Assembly: GCA_009827225.1 (NCBI GenBank)
Contig: WUAI01000009.1
Coordinates: 1-64,000 of the forward strand
DNA from: Flavobacteriaceae bacterium
GTDB taxonomy: Bacteria > Bacteroidota > Bacteroidia > Flavobacteriales > Flavobacteriaceae
Length of the DNA: 64,000 bases
Direction of reading: 5' to 3'
Part shown: positions 49,096 through 59,700 of the stretch, piece after piece
Position numbering within the stretch: position 1 is the stretch's first letter
Layout of the letters: each line of letters begins with the position of its first letter
Made by a program: the position numbers and the translations under genes
The notes under the pieces: model-generated
What the model was told of the DNA's origin: nothing
Databases searched by the model: none
Seen by the model: only the letters and a program-made list of their open reading frames with translations

Positions 49096-51471
49096 TTACA
49101 AATCGTTATTTTCGTTGTTTAAAAGTTGGTTTAAGGCTTCAATTGTTGGGACGAGCACTTGTCTGGCTTTACTGCCTTCAAAGGGCCCTACTATACCGGC
49201 AGCCTCCAGTTGGTCTATGAGTCGGCCTGCACGATTATAGCCAAGTTTTAGTTTTCGTTGTAACAAGGATGCCGAACCTTGTTGTGCAATTACCAAAACT
49301 TCGGCTGCTTCCCGGAACAATTGATCCCGTTCTTCTACACCTATATCAAGAGTTGTGCCACCTTCCTCGCTCACATATTCGGGTAATAGGTGTGCATCGG
49401 GGTAGGCTTTTTGAGATCCGATATACTCCGTAATGTCCGCAACCTCCGGAGTATCTACAAAGGCGCATTGTATACGCGTAAGGTCGTTCCCCTGGGTAAA
49501 TAGCATATCTCCTCGACCTATGAGCTGATCTGCACCCGAATTATCCAATATCGTTCTGGAATCGATCTTACTTGTTACCCTGAAAGCAACACGGGCAGGG
49601 AAGTTAGCTTTAATGATCCCGGTGATCACATTTACCGAAGGCCTCTGGGTAGCGATTATCAGATGAATCCCGATAGCCCGAGCCAACTGTGCCAATCTGG
49701 CTATAGGCGTTTCTACCTCTTTTCCCGCCGTCATGATGAGATCCGCAAATTCATCGATCACCAAAACGATATAAGGAAGGAATCTATGACCGTCATTCGG
49801 ATTGAGCTTTCGTGCCTTGAATTTTGTATTGTATTCCTTAATATTTCGGCACAAGGCGTCTTTAAGAAGATCGTAGCGCGCATCCATTTCAATACAAAGT
49901 GAGTTTAGGGTATTAATCACTTTGTTCGTATCTGTAATGATTGCTTCATCGGTATCCGGCAATTTTGCCAGGAAATGTCGCTCAATCTTATTGAACAGCG
50001 TAAGCTCTACCTTTTTTGGGTCTACAAGTACAAATTTTACCTCTGCAGGGTGTTTTTTATACAAAAGAGAAGTAAGTATCGCGTTGAGCCCAACTGATTT
50101 CCCCTGACCTGTAGCACCCGCCATTAACAGGTGCGGCATTTTGGCAAGATCCACGACGAAAGTCTCATTGCTGATAGTTTTACCTAATGACAAAGGCAAT
50201 TCCATTTCAGCATTTTGAAATTTAGGAGAGGCAATGGCGGAACGCATGGATACTATCTGCGGGTTCTTATTCGGAACCTCGATCCCGATGGTTCCACGCC
50301 CCGGTATAGGGGCAATGATTCGTATTCCCAGGGCTGAAAGGGAAAGAGCTATATCGTCCTCAAGATTCTTTATTTTGGAGATCCTTATTCCGGCTTCCGG
50401 AACAATTTCATACAGCGTCACCGTTGGACCTACAGTAGCTTTGATGTTTGCTATTCCGATCTTGTAATTGCTCAGAGTATCTACAATTCGATTCTTGTTG
50501 GCTTCCAGTTCTTCCTGGTTGATGGTGATTCCCTGGCCACCGGAATAGTCTTTTAGCAATTCAATGGTTGGAAATTTATAACTGCCCAACTCCAGTGTTG
50601 GATCAAACTCTCCAAAATCTTCCACCAATTTCTTGCTGAGATTTTCTTCTACAGTTTCTTCTTCCACAGCTTGTTCTACCTCCATCACCACTTCTTGTTC
50701 TTGAGTGGATTTTTCTTCGGATACCTTCTTCAAGTAAGGCTCGTCGACAGTTTCCACCGCCGCTGGTGTGAGTTCGATTTCAGCGGTTTCCGGTGTTACA
50801 ACCGCTTCAACTACTTCTTTTTCGTAATCCGTTTGTTCGACGACCGTCTCGGTTTCAGCGTCAAAATCAGATTTGATTTCCTGTTTGGTTTTCTTCAATG
50901 ATGCTGAAATCTTCTCGGGTGTTACTTTGAGCCGTATTACCAGGTAGATGATCGCTAAAAAGGTCATCACCAGGATAGCACCTATCAACCCCATATAATC
51001 CTGCATAAGGTCGTTGATCTCATATCCTACAACACCGCTATATAAGGAGTTGGAGTCTCCGAAGAAACCGAAAAATACTGAAAGCCAAAGGGCGACCATG
51101 ATACCCCAAAACCAAAACTTCAATAGTTGTTTTTTGGCGTAATCAAAGAAATAGAACACCCCGGTAAGGGTTATTAAAAACGCTATGATGAAGGCTGAAA
51201 TACCCAGTCCCTTGTAGATGAACAGGTCTCCCAGATTACTTCCGAATTTTTGCAACCAGTTCTTAGTCTCTACATCACGTCCCAATTCACCTACAACACT
51301 TTGGTCGGCCTGCCAGGTGAAGTAATAAGAGATAAATGAAAAGATAAGTGCTAACCCAAGTAGGAATAAACCACTACCAAGAATTACTTTTTGTTGTCGG
51401 GACCATTTGAAAGTAATCTTTTTTCGAGAGGTTTTGGTTCGTTTGGCGGACTTGGATTTTCTTTTGGCCAT
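49096..51471 (-). CDS. ftsK: DNA translocase FtsK
   Basis: About 791 residues from the ATG at 51471 (MAKRKSKSAKRTK); the longer frame adds 13 residues. Four to five N-terminal membrane helices (to ~residue 190) are followed by an acidic, Glu/Val-rich linker (~200-300). The motor domain has Walker A GATGQGKSVGLN, Walker B YIVLVIDEFADLI and IATQRPSVNVITG. The C terminus is the gamma winged helix (RKLKLGYNRAGRLIDQLEAAGIVG). It pumps chromosome DNA at the division septum. It heads the ftsK-lolA-lptF-ribB block. Confidence 0.95.
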   Translation of the reverse strand: MAKRKSKSAKRTKTSRKKITFKWSRQQKVILGSGLFLLGLALIFSFISYYFTWQADQSVVGELGRDVETKNWLQKFGSNLGDLFIYKGLGISAFIIAFLITLTGVFYFFDYAKKQLLKFWFWGIMVALWLSVFFGFFGDSNSLYSGVVGYEINDLMQDYMGLIGAILVMTFLAIIYLVIRLKVTPEKISASLKKTKQEIKSDFDAETETVVEQTDYEKEVVEAVVTPETAEIELTPAAVETVDEPYLKKVSEEKSTQEQEVVMEVEQAVEEETVEENLSKKLVEDFGEFDPTLELGSYKFPTIELLKDYSGGQGITINQEELEANKNRIVDTLSNYKIGIANIKATVGPTVTLYEIVPEAGIRISKIKNLEDDIALSLSALGIRIIAPIPGRGTIGIEVPNKNPQIVSMRSAIASPKFQNAEMELPLSLGKTISNETFVVDLAKMPHLLMAGATGQGKSVGLNAILTSLLYKKHPAEVKFVLVDPKKVELTLFNKIERHFLAKLPDTDEAIITDTNKVINTLNSLCIEMDARYDLLKDALCRNIKEYNTKFKARKLNPNDGHRFLPYIVLVIDEFADLIMTAGKEVETPIARLAQLARAIGIHLIIATQRPSVNVITGIIKANFPARVAFRVTSKIDSRTILDNSGADQLIGRGDMLFTQGNDLTRIQCAFVDTPEVADITEYIGSQKAYPDAHLLPEYVSEEGGTTLDIGVEERDQLFREAAEVLVIAQQGSASLLQRKLKLGYNRAGRLIDQLEAAGIVGPFEGSKARQVLVPTIEALNQLLNNENNDL

Positions 51472-51544
51472 GAATGGTTGTTGTCGTTCAGCAAATATAC
51501 AACGTCCCAAACAATTTAAAATTTTTTGGCAATAAAGATTCTGC

Positions 51545-52528
51545 TCAGCTCAAAAGATTATAGTTCAGCTGAAATTGTCCGTTCTTTCTCCATTGAATCC
51601 AACCGGTGTTCACTTTCTCAAAATCTTCCGTATACAATATTACCTTCATCCAATCATCGCGGATGAGAACCGGTTTCATGAAATCAAATGTTGCGTTCAC
51701 GGTGCTGCTACTTTCCAAGGCTTTAATATGAACCGTATGCCTGGCACCTTCCTGGAACTCCACCGAACTCACCTTCAGCAAAAACTCCGGCCATAACATG
51801 AGCTTCCCGGTTTCTCTTGAAACAAAAGAAGAACGACCGTCGTTCTTATTAGTTTCCACTTCGATGAAGTCGGCCGATATTGCTAGTACCTTAAAATAAA
51901 GAATGCCATAATCAAGCTTCAAATGCTCAGGAACCATCCAGGGAGGAGCAGTGGATATTTCGTAATTTCCGTATTCATTGTTCTTAAATGTAATACTGTC
52001 GGAGGGAGAGTGTTCCATTATTGATTTCTCAAAATTCGGATTTCCGTAGAAGTATAAACTTTCAGTTTCAAAAAGAGTAGGCGCATAGAATCCCAATCCT
52101 GCATCAGAAGTTTCAAAAGAACCAAACCAACTGCTGAGTAACAATGGTTGGATAAGAAGTGCACTTGTTGGAACGGCTTCGGCAGCAGGGCCGGTTGTTT
52201 CCCGCGGAACTTCCTGTTCAGGTTCTTTATCTTTCTTCCTTTGTGTATATTGATAATAGTTATATCCGTAGCCAATCAACATCAAAACGAGCAACACCCA
52301 ATTGGTTCGAATAATACGTTTCACCGGCGACAAATACGCATAAATTAGGGCAAGAACGAGTCCGATACCTGAACCCATCACACCATATCCTAATACAATC
52401 GCTCCACCTGCCAGCATTTGACCTTCCCCGGCTCCGGTCCATTTGGCAACCATGATACCTACAATAAAAAAAATGGGTATACTCAATAAATACAAAGCAA
52501 AACTTGCGGGTTTAAATAGATTTTTCAT
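51545..52528 (-). CDS. Membrane protein of unknown function, partner of VWA protein
   Basis: This 327-residue protein has three hydrophobic helices in the first 90 residues (ALYLLSIPIFFIVGIMV; LAGGAIVLGYGVMGSG; WVLLVLMLIGYGYNYY), a charged linker (RKKDKEPEQEVPRET), and a ~220-residue outer or cytoplasmic domain that is beta-rich. I do not recognise it. It lies 9 bases after the VWA gene on the same strand, so the two probably form an operon. Confidence 0.7.
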   Translation of the reverse strand: MKNLFKPASFALYLLSIPIFFIVGIMVAKWTGAGEGQMLAGGAIVLGYGVMGSGIGLVLALIYAYLSPVKRIIRTNWVLLVLMLIGYGYNYYQYTQRKKDKEPEQEVPRETTGPAAEAVPTSALLIQPLLLSSWFGSFETSDAGLGFYAPTLFETESLYFYGNPNFEKSIMEHSPSDSITFKNNEYGNYEISTAPPWMVPEHLKLDYGILYFKVLAISADFIEVETNKNDGRSSFVSRETGKLMLWPEFLLKVSSVEFQEGARHTVHIKALESSSTVNATFDFMKPVLIRDDWMKVILYTEDFEKVNTGWIQWRKNGQFQLNYNLLS

Positions 52529-52537
52529 AAGATCGAT

Positions 52538-53941
52538 TTACCATTCATACATTTTGGTGTAGGTTTCTCCCTGCTTGACGGAAAATTCAAACCATTTGGT
52601 GGTGTCCGCACCATTCTTCCTACCTCTTAATCGAACCTTGTAATTTCCGGGTGTGAGGATAAATTCTCTTGGGTTTGAACTCTCACTGGTGTAGCTTCTA
52701 CCCGCTGCTACAGATTCGTCCGTTTTGGCATCGTAAATACTCACAGTCACATCCACCAGTTGTCCGCTTTCTGAACATCCAAGGTTGGCAATACCGGTTG
52801 CAAATTCATGGATGACATCCTTGGTTTCCATAGAGGACAACTCCACATCTTCGATGACATGTTCACGATAGCGTCCGTTGATCCTCAATCCCATGACTTT
52901 CACATCGTACACTCCGGCGTTCAGTTCTATGTCCTTAGGTTTTTTATAGGTTCTTCCACCCGTCACCGTTTTACCATCCTGATCGAGAATCTTTACAGTG
53001 CTGTCCCAACCTTCGCCGTTATTGGTAGTATGAACTCTTAAAGTTCCACCATCAAAGGAAATCGTTTGATGGACCACCTTATCTTCAAAACTCTCAATAT
53101 TTCTAACCATTATTGCTGAAATCTTAGAACCTTCAAGAGGTTTAACTTCGAGATCATACGTACTTGGAGGTAGAAACACTGAAGCTGTATCACGATACGT
53201 TCGTACACTGATCGGTCTGCGTTTTGATTTCAGATCGTATGCCTTCACCCAAGCGTCCACAGGCTCTCCATTTTTGACAGCGTAGAAGGTAACATTCCCT
53301 TCGGGCATGGTCACCGTTTGCTGGGTAGCCTCATTGAGCACTTCACCCAAACCTGCAGCAGAAGAAGCATCGTAGTACATTCCATCACCTGCCTTGGCGG
53401 CACATTCCAATTGCCCGGTTTCTCCTTTTTTCAAACCAAAACCAACAATGTGTAGTTTGAAATCGATGCCTGCTTTTTTTGCTTCGGAAACCACATTGCA
53501 TATATCGCCGTTACAGGACTCCACTCCATCGGTAATTAGAATAATGGTAGCACTGGAACCTGAAGCTTTCAATTGATCGATCACCATTCTGGCCGAGTAC
53601 GCCAGGGGTGTTTTCCCTAATGGTTTGATGTTCTTCAATGCTTTCGTGACTTCGGTTTTGGAAGTATTTTCCATGGAAACCAAAGTTTCAACATCCTTAC
53701 AATCTCCTTTCTGCCGATGTCCATAGGCAACCACTCCTACTTGCTGGTTTTCTCCCAGCGTACCTACCGTCGTGGTCAAAACCTCAGAAGCAATCTCCAT
53801 TTTAGTTTTACCCTCCAGTTGGCCCCACATGGAACCACTGGCATCATATATAAAGATAATGGGAGCTGTTGTTTCGGTCGATTGTGCGAGTCCCGGCAAG
53901 ATAAAGCCCAGAACGCATAACAAGGTGATCAGATATTTCAT
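52538..53941 (-). CDS. Exported VWA domain protein with C-terminal beta repeats
   Basis: This 467-residue protein has a signal peptide ending GLAQ and a von Willebrand A domain (about 27-220). The metal-ion site is DASGSMWG (residues ~34-41) with a Thr at GKTPLAY and an Asp in LITDGVES. Two or three repeats of ~75 residues follow (VDAWVKAYDLKSKRRPISVRTY; VTVSIYDAKTDESVAAGRSYT; KVKLDQDGKTVTGGRTYKKP-like), each resembling a PEGA-type carrier. Such exported VWA proteins bind other proteins through metal. Next on the same strand is an uncharacterised membrane protein, probably in the same operon. Confidence 0.85.
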   Translation of the reverse strand: MKYLITLLCVLGFILPGLAQSTETTAPIIFIYDASGSMWGQLEGKTKMEIASEVLTTTVGTLGENQQVGVVAYGHRQKGDCKDVETLVSMENTSKTEVTKALKNIKPLGKTPLAYSARMVIDQLKASGSSATIILITDGVESCNGDICNVVSEAKKAGIDFKLHIVGFGLKKGETGQLECAAKAGDGMYYDASSAAGLGEVLNEATQQTVTMPEGNVTFYAVKNGEPVDAWVKAYDLKSKRRPISVRTYRDTASVFLPPSTYDLEVKPLEGSKISAIMVRNIESFEDKVVHQTISFDGGTLRVHTTNNGEGWDSTVKILDQDGKTVTGGRTYKKPKDIELNAGVYDVKVMGLRINGRYREHVIEDVELSSMETKDVIHEFATGIANLGCSESGQLVDVTVSIYDAKTDESVAAGRSYTSESSNPREFILTPGNYKVRLRGRKNGADTTKWFEFSVKQGETYTKMYEW

Positions 53942-54046
53942 AAAGGTGAAGAATTAGTTAGTATTATAAAAATATCCAATAAATGGATACTTCACAAAAA
54001 TATTTAACTATAATAGACTGTAAATCACCTATATGGGGTAATATTC

Positions 54047-54406
54047 TTACAGCTTGGGAATATATATAATACAGGCAATGATGATAGCACCCACGGCAGC
54101 AAAAAATACTGCCCCGGCTGCTACATCTTTTATATATCCGATTCGATCGTGGAAATCAGGGTGGACAAAGTCCGCCATTTCTTCTGCCGCTGTATTCAAT
54201 CCTTCAATGCTCATCACCAGGGCTATGGCCAGAATTTGGAAAATCCACTCTGTCGTAGAAATATCATAGTAAAAACCGGCGATGGTAACTCCAACAGCAA
54301 CAATCGCCTGGACTTGTATACTTGGCTCATTTTTCAGGAGCATCCAAGCGCCCTTCGTGGCGTATACAAATCCTTTCAGTCGTTTACCAAGATAGGAGTT
54401 CCACAT
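54047..54406 (-). CDS. dgkA: Diacylglycerol kinase family protein (DgkA type)
   Basis: This 119-residue small membrane protein has three hydrophobic helices and the DgkA core motif EGLNTAAEEMADFVHP with the catalytic Glu residues, plus KDVAAGAVFFAAVGA. It phosphorylates diacylglycerol or undecaprenol in the inner membrane, feeding lipid or peptidoglycan carrier recycling. It lies 2 bases after tpx on the same strand, so they share a transcript. Confidence 0.9.
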   Translation of the reverse strand: MWNSYLGKRLKGFVYATKGAWMLLKNEPSIQVQAIVAVGVTIAGFYYDISTTEWIFQILAIALVMSIEGLNTAAEEMADFVHPDFHDRIGYIKDVAAGAVFFAAVGAIIIACIIYIPKL

Positions 54407-54408
54407 TT

Positions 54409-54912
54409 TTATGCGAGTGCGTTTAGTGCCGCTTCGTAGTTGGGTTCCTGACCAATTTCCGGAACTTGTTCTGTGTAGACGATAGTATCGTTTTCATCCA
54501 ACACCATTACAACCCTGGAATGTAAACCTGCGAAAGCGCTGTCGGCCATTTCGAGGGCATAGTCCTTACCAAAACTACCCGTTTTAAAATCGGATAACAT
54601 CTCTACATTCTCAATCCCTTCCGCAGCACAAAATCTAGCCTGTGCAAAGGGAAGGTCCCTTGAAATACATAGTACGACGGTGTTTTCCAGTTTTACTGCT
54701 TCTTCGTTAAATTTTCTTGCGGACGCAGAACATACCCCGGTATCAACGCTCGGGAAAATGTTCAGGATTTTCTTCTTTCCGGAATAATCGTTCAGGGTTC
54801 TTGTGTGTTTAAGATCAGACGAGGTTAATTCGAAAGAAGGTGCTGTACTTCCTACTTGTGGAAGTTCTCCAATGGTGGTGGCCGGATGGCCGCCTAAAGT
54901 TATTTTAGCCAT
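54409..54912 (-). CDS. tpx: Thiol peroxidase Tpx
   Basis: About 167 residues from the ATG at 54912 (MAKITLGGHPATT); the longer frame adds 13 residues. It is a Tpx-type peroxiredoxin: peroxidatic Cys in FPSVDTGVCSASARKF and resolving Cys in PFAQARFCAAEGIENV, about 35 residues apart. It reduces hydroperoxides using thioredoxin. It is co-transcribed with dgkA. Confidence 0.93.
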   Translation of the reverse strand: MAKITLGGHPATTIGELPQVGSTAPSFELTSSDLKHTRTLNDYSGKKKILNIFPSVDTGVCSASARKFNEEAVKLENTVVLCISRDLPFAQARFCAAEGIENVEMLSDFKTGSFGKDYALEMADSAFAGLHSRVVMVLDENDTIVYTEQVPEIGQEPNYEAALNALA

Positions 54913-54974
54913 GCTTAATTTTTTTGTAAAAATACACATAAGATCAATCACTCAAAATGAATCGACCGGTATTT

Positions 54975-56459
54975 TTAAGGTCTTGCCAATTGTCGGATTT
55001 TAATTCGGAAGGCCGCAAAAATCAATGTCATGAATGGGCTTAACCAATTGAAAATGGCGAAGGCAAAATAATCCAGTACCGGCACTCCCAATACACCACT
55101 TTGATAAGCTCCACAGGTATTCCATGGAACCAGCACCGAAGTTACCGTACCACTATCCTCCAGGGTTCTGGATAAATTTTCCGGGGCAAGCCCTTTGTCC
55201 TCAAAAGCCTTGGAATACATTTTACCCGGAACTACAATCGCCAGGTATTGGTCACTAGCCGTAACGTTTAATGCCAGGCAGCTTGCCACCGTGCTCGCGA
55301 AAAGTCCAAAAGTCGTGTGAAACAGGGATAGTAAAGCTTTGCTTATACGCGCCAATGCCCCGATGGCATCCATCACCCCACCAAATACCATGGCGCAAAT
55401 GATCAGCCAGATGGTACCCAACATTCCCTTCATTCCACCGGCCGAGAACAGGTCGTTGAGGGCTTCATTGTCGGTAGCCACAGAGGTATCTACAGTGATT
55501 GCATTCATAATACCTTTATAACCGTTGGTAAAATTCAGGCTTTCTCCTCCACCGATTGTGGTTACAATATCAGGTTGAAAAATAAGAGCAGCCACAGCAC
55601 CTAAAAGGGTTCCAGCCAATAAGGCAATGAGCGGTGGTGTTTTCCTCACGATCATGACAATGACCAGTAGAGGAACAATAAATAACCACGGACTTATATT
55701 AAAAGATCCCCCTATCGAGCTAAGTATGGAAGCAGTATCTGCGACTCCTTCCGGCTCCAGACCAAATCCGATGAAAATAAACACAATAAGCGTAACGGTT
55801 ATTGTGGGGACCGTTGTGAATGTCATGTATTTGATGTGTGTAAACAAGTCGGTTCCAGCCATAGCCGGTGCCAGGTTGGTGGTATCACTAAGTGGTGACA
55901 ACTTATCGCCAAAATAGGCTCCGGATAAGACGGCTCCCGCAGTCATCCCCAAGGAAATGCCAAGTGCTTCAGCAATACCTATCAAGGCAATACCCACTGT
56001 AGCTGATGTCGTCCAGCTACTTCCGGTTGCAATTGAAATGATGGCACAAATGATCACACAGGATGCCAAAAATATAGTGGGGTTTAGAATCTGAAGACCA
56101 TAATAGATCATGGTCGGTATGATCCCGCTGATGAGCCAGGTACCTGCCAGTGCTCCTACCATGAGTAATATCAGCAAAGCTCCTGTGGTCGATTTTACAT
56201 TTTCCGCAACTTCTTCCATCATTTGTTTGAAACCCACTTTGTTGAAAATACCGACTATGGCAGCCACTGCTGCACCAAGTAATAGGATGAACTGATTACT
56301 TCCACTAAGAGCATCATCTCCGAAGGCATAGAAAACATTATAGAAGAGCATTGCCACCAAAGCAAATACGGGGATCAGGGCTTCCCAGATATTCAGTTCG
56401 ATGTTTTCAACTATGTTTTCGTCTTGTGGTTTTCTGGGTTTGATGTCTTGGCTTTGCAT
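54975..56459 (-). CDS. nhaC: Na+/H+ antiporter NhaC family protein
   Basis: A 494-residue membrane protein with 11-13 helices and the NhaC pattern: GSSWTTSATVGIALIGIAEALGI, GAYFGDKLSPLSDTTNLAPA, and LNVTASDQYLAIVVPGKMY. The Asp in FGDKLSPLSDTTN is an expected ion-binding residue. It exchanges sodium for protons at the inner membrane, useful with a proton pump in a marine organism. It ends 62 bases before the tpx start on the same strand. Confidence 0.9.
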   Translation of the reverse strand: MQSQDIKPRKPQDENIVENIELNIWEALIPVFALVAMLFYNVFYAFGDDALSGSNQFILLLGAAVAAIVGIFNKVGFKQMMEEVAENVKSTTGALLILLMVGALAGTWLISGIIPTMIYYGLQILNPTIFLASCVIICAIISIATGSSWTTSATVGIALIGIAEALGISLGMTAGAVLSGAYFGDKLSPLSDTTNLAPAMAGTDLFTHIKYMTFTTVPTITVTLIVFIFIGFGLEPEGVADTASILSSIGGSFNISPWLFIVPLLVIVMIVRKTPPLIALLAGTLLGAVAALIFQPDIVTTIGGGESLNFTNGYKGIMNAITVDTSVATDNEALNDLFSAGGMKGMLGTIWLIICAMVFGGVMDAIGALARISKALLSLFHTTFGLFASTVASCLALNVTASDQYLAIVVPGKMYSKAFEDKGLAPENLSRTLEDSGTVTSVLVPWNTCGAYQSGVLGVPVLDYFAFAIFNWLSPFMTLIFAAFRIKIRQLARP

Positions 56460-56726
56460 GGTAGTTTAGAATTTTGAAATGTAATGTTACGATTTTGTGG
56501 AATCCTGTGCAAATGCTCAAAAAGAGGTGAAAATTCTTAAATACGGGGTTTTTCCCTTGTTTTTATTTCGTTGATTGTTATATATTTATAATTCTCCTCG
56601 CCCAACTTCCTACTTATTTTTTGTGAACATGGAACAACAGTCGTTACATCTGTCATGATTGCTGTTACAATCGTTCTACGCATTTTTAGCTATGGTCATT
56701 AAGTTTGAACAAGAAAACATGATCGT
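56460..56726. other. 267-base divergent intergenic region
   Basis: Region between nhaC and the S74 protein. It should hold both promoters, but no exact TAnnTTTG is seen near either start. No open frame or strong hairpin was found. Confidence 0.4.
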
Positions 56727-59700
56727 ATGAAAAAGAGTGTATTATTTATTGTAGCTATTTGCTTTTCGGCATTTTCATTTTCTCAAGTAGGTATCGGGAC
56801 TATTACCCCTGATGCTTCTTCAGTACTGGATATCTCATCTTCCGATAAGGGAATTTTGATTCCGCAAGTATCATTATCGGACGTAAGTGACACCAGCCTG
56901 GACGGTACCAACACAGCAGCCACAGGGCTGCTCATTTACAACACCAATGCGGCCGTGACCGGAGGAAGTGGAGTGGGATACTATTATTTCGATGGAACGT
57001 CCTGGGAAAAACTGCTTACCTCGGCTGCGGCTTCAGACGATATCGACTGGTACGAAGAGGGGACTACTTCCAGTCCAAACAATATTTCGGATGACAAGTA
57101 TACTTTCGGAAACCTGGCTATAGGCAAAAATACGGCGGATTACCGCCTGGAATTGTGGCAAACAGATAACACAGCTACGCGCACCTTAAATATGTATGCA
57201 GATTATGCGGGAGCTGGTGTACATACCTCTATATTCAACGAAAACAATTTGACAAGCAGCGGCTCCACAAGAAACATTTATAACTTGATTGGAGGTACCG
57301 GAGACGGTCAGTCTATCAGTATATATAATAACATTACTAATTCAGGAAACGGCACCCATTATGGAATATTTACCCAATTGGCTAGTGGAGGCACAGGAGA
57401 CCACATTGGTAATTTTAATAATGTGGTTACCAACTCTGCCACAAATGACCTTTTTGGCGTGAGAAACACATTGGGTGGGGCCAACAATAATGGAGATCAT
57501 ACCGGGGTTGAGAACAATTTGAATAGTACAGGCTCTGGAACGCATACGGGTGTGTATAACTTTTTTACCGGTTCTAATGTGTCGTCCACGCAATTTGGAA
57601 TAAACAATAATTTTGGCAGCGCAAACGGTACCACGCAATATGGAATTTTAAATAATTTGATTAACAATACCGCGACAGGTACTCGAATTGGAATGTTAAA
57701 CAATATTACGTCTTCTACCAGTGGTAATTATACTGGCCTTTACAATAATATTAGTTCCACAGGGGTAGGAAGTTTATACGGATCCCAGACCTTTATCTCA
57801 GGCTCTAATTCATCAACAAATTATGGACATTACGTAAGTGTTGGAGGAACGGGAATTGGCAATCAATTTGGATACTACAGTATCATCAATCCGGTACAAC
57901 CCGGACCGCACTACGGAGTCTATTCCCAGGCTTTACGATCAACAGGAACCACATTCGCGGGCTTCTTTGCCGGAAATGTCGCCATAGGTACACTGGCCTA
58001 TACTGCCGGAACGCCTAATTACTATATCCTGCCTGGTTCAAGGGGGGCAGTGGACCAGGTGATGCAAACAGATGGAAGCGGAAACTTAAGTTGGGTGGAT
58101 CCTTCCGCATTGGCAGATGACGATTGGACTACAGTTGGGACCGACGTGGAGCGTCAGTCTGGTAATGTCTATATAGGAAATACCAGTGCCACAAATAATG
58201 ATTTATACATCAGCGATCGAATTATCGATTGGGACAATAGTAGCTACTTCCTGGATCCTGCCTTTGAAAACCGACTCAACGAAGTAGAATTTGATGATGG
58301 TTCTGCCACCGATGTGAGTATTCGTTTCACTGAACAGGATACGGGATTTTATAGTCCATTTTCGGATCGTTTTTCATATGCCGTTGGAGGGGAGACCAAT
58401 ATGAACTGGACAAATAATTCCAATGGTGTTTTCCGAATCGAATTTGTCAACAATAATGATAATATTGTTATTGGGGAAAATGCTGGAAACGGACTGAGTG
58501 GTACTGTAACAGATAATGTTGCCATCGGGAACCGGGCTTTACAATCTAATTCTACGGGTGTGGGTAATGTGGCATTAGGAGAAAGAACTCTTTCATTGGC
58601 GACTCATGATTACAGTACAGCAGTTGGCTCTGTCGCGCTGGGGTCATTGACCTCGGGAGAAGAAAATGTCGCCGTGGGAGGAAGTGCTTTGTTCCATGAG
58701 ACTACGGGATCATTTAATACTGCGGTAGGTCGCGCGGCGGGTTTCAACGCCACCGGTTCCAATAATACTTTCCTGGGAAACAGAGCTGGAGTTAGCGGGA
58801 CCCTGCGATCCATATCTGGTAGTGTTTTTATAGGAAACGAAGCAGGGGATGGTGTTACGACCAGTAATCGTTTGTATTTAGACAATTCCGATACATCCAG
58901 CCCCTTGATCTACGGTGAATTCGATAATAATATACTTAGAGCTAACGCGGAATTCCAAATTGGTAATCCATCGGGTACAGGATATGCCTTTCCAACCACC
59001 GATGGGACTGCCAACCAGGTTCTTCAAACCGATGGGGCAGGCCAAATTTCATGGGGAACCAACGCGACAGGTGCAGCCAACGGGCTATCGTTATCCACTA
59101 ATGATGTGATTTTGGGAGGTTCATTGAATCAAAATACCACCATAAACCAAGGTGTAAATAATCTTACCGTCAACCTCAATGGATCTGGCGACTTTTACAT
59201 TGCCGACGCTGGAGTGAACATATTTGAAATTGACGACGACGGGACCTCAACATTTGGAGATGATATGTATTGGAGAGACGGAAATACCGTAGGTACCCTT
59301 ATTGCCAGGTTGTTGGACGATGGAGATGACGGTAGGTTCTCAATCTTTGAAAATGGAGCGGTAAGTATTGATTTGGATGCAAATTCTCAAGTAATATTCA
59401 ATGAACAAGGCTTGGACCGCGATTTCCGAATAGAGTCCAACACCTACGCCAATATGTTCTATCTAAATGCTGGTACTGATCGGGTTGGGATCAATACATC
59501 CGCACCTTCCACTGCTTTTCACGTGAACCACCCAACAGGAACATCGAACGGGCTATCCATTTCCAACGCCACAGACACGGATCGCTGGCATTTTTATACT
59601 TTCAGTACAAACGATCTCAATTTGTATTTCAACAATGCAAATCGAGGTGCTTTCGATGACGTTTCCGGAACGTATACACCGGTTTCCGACAGGAGCTTAA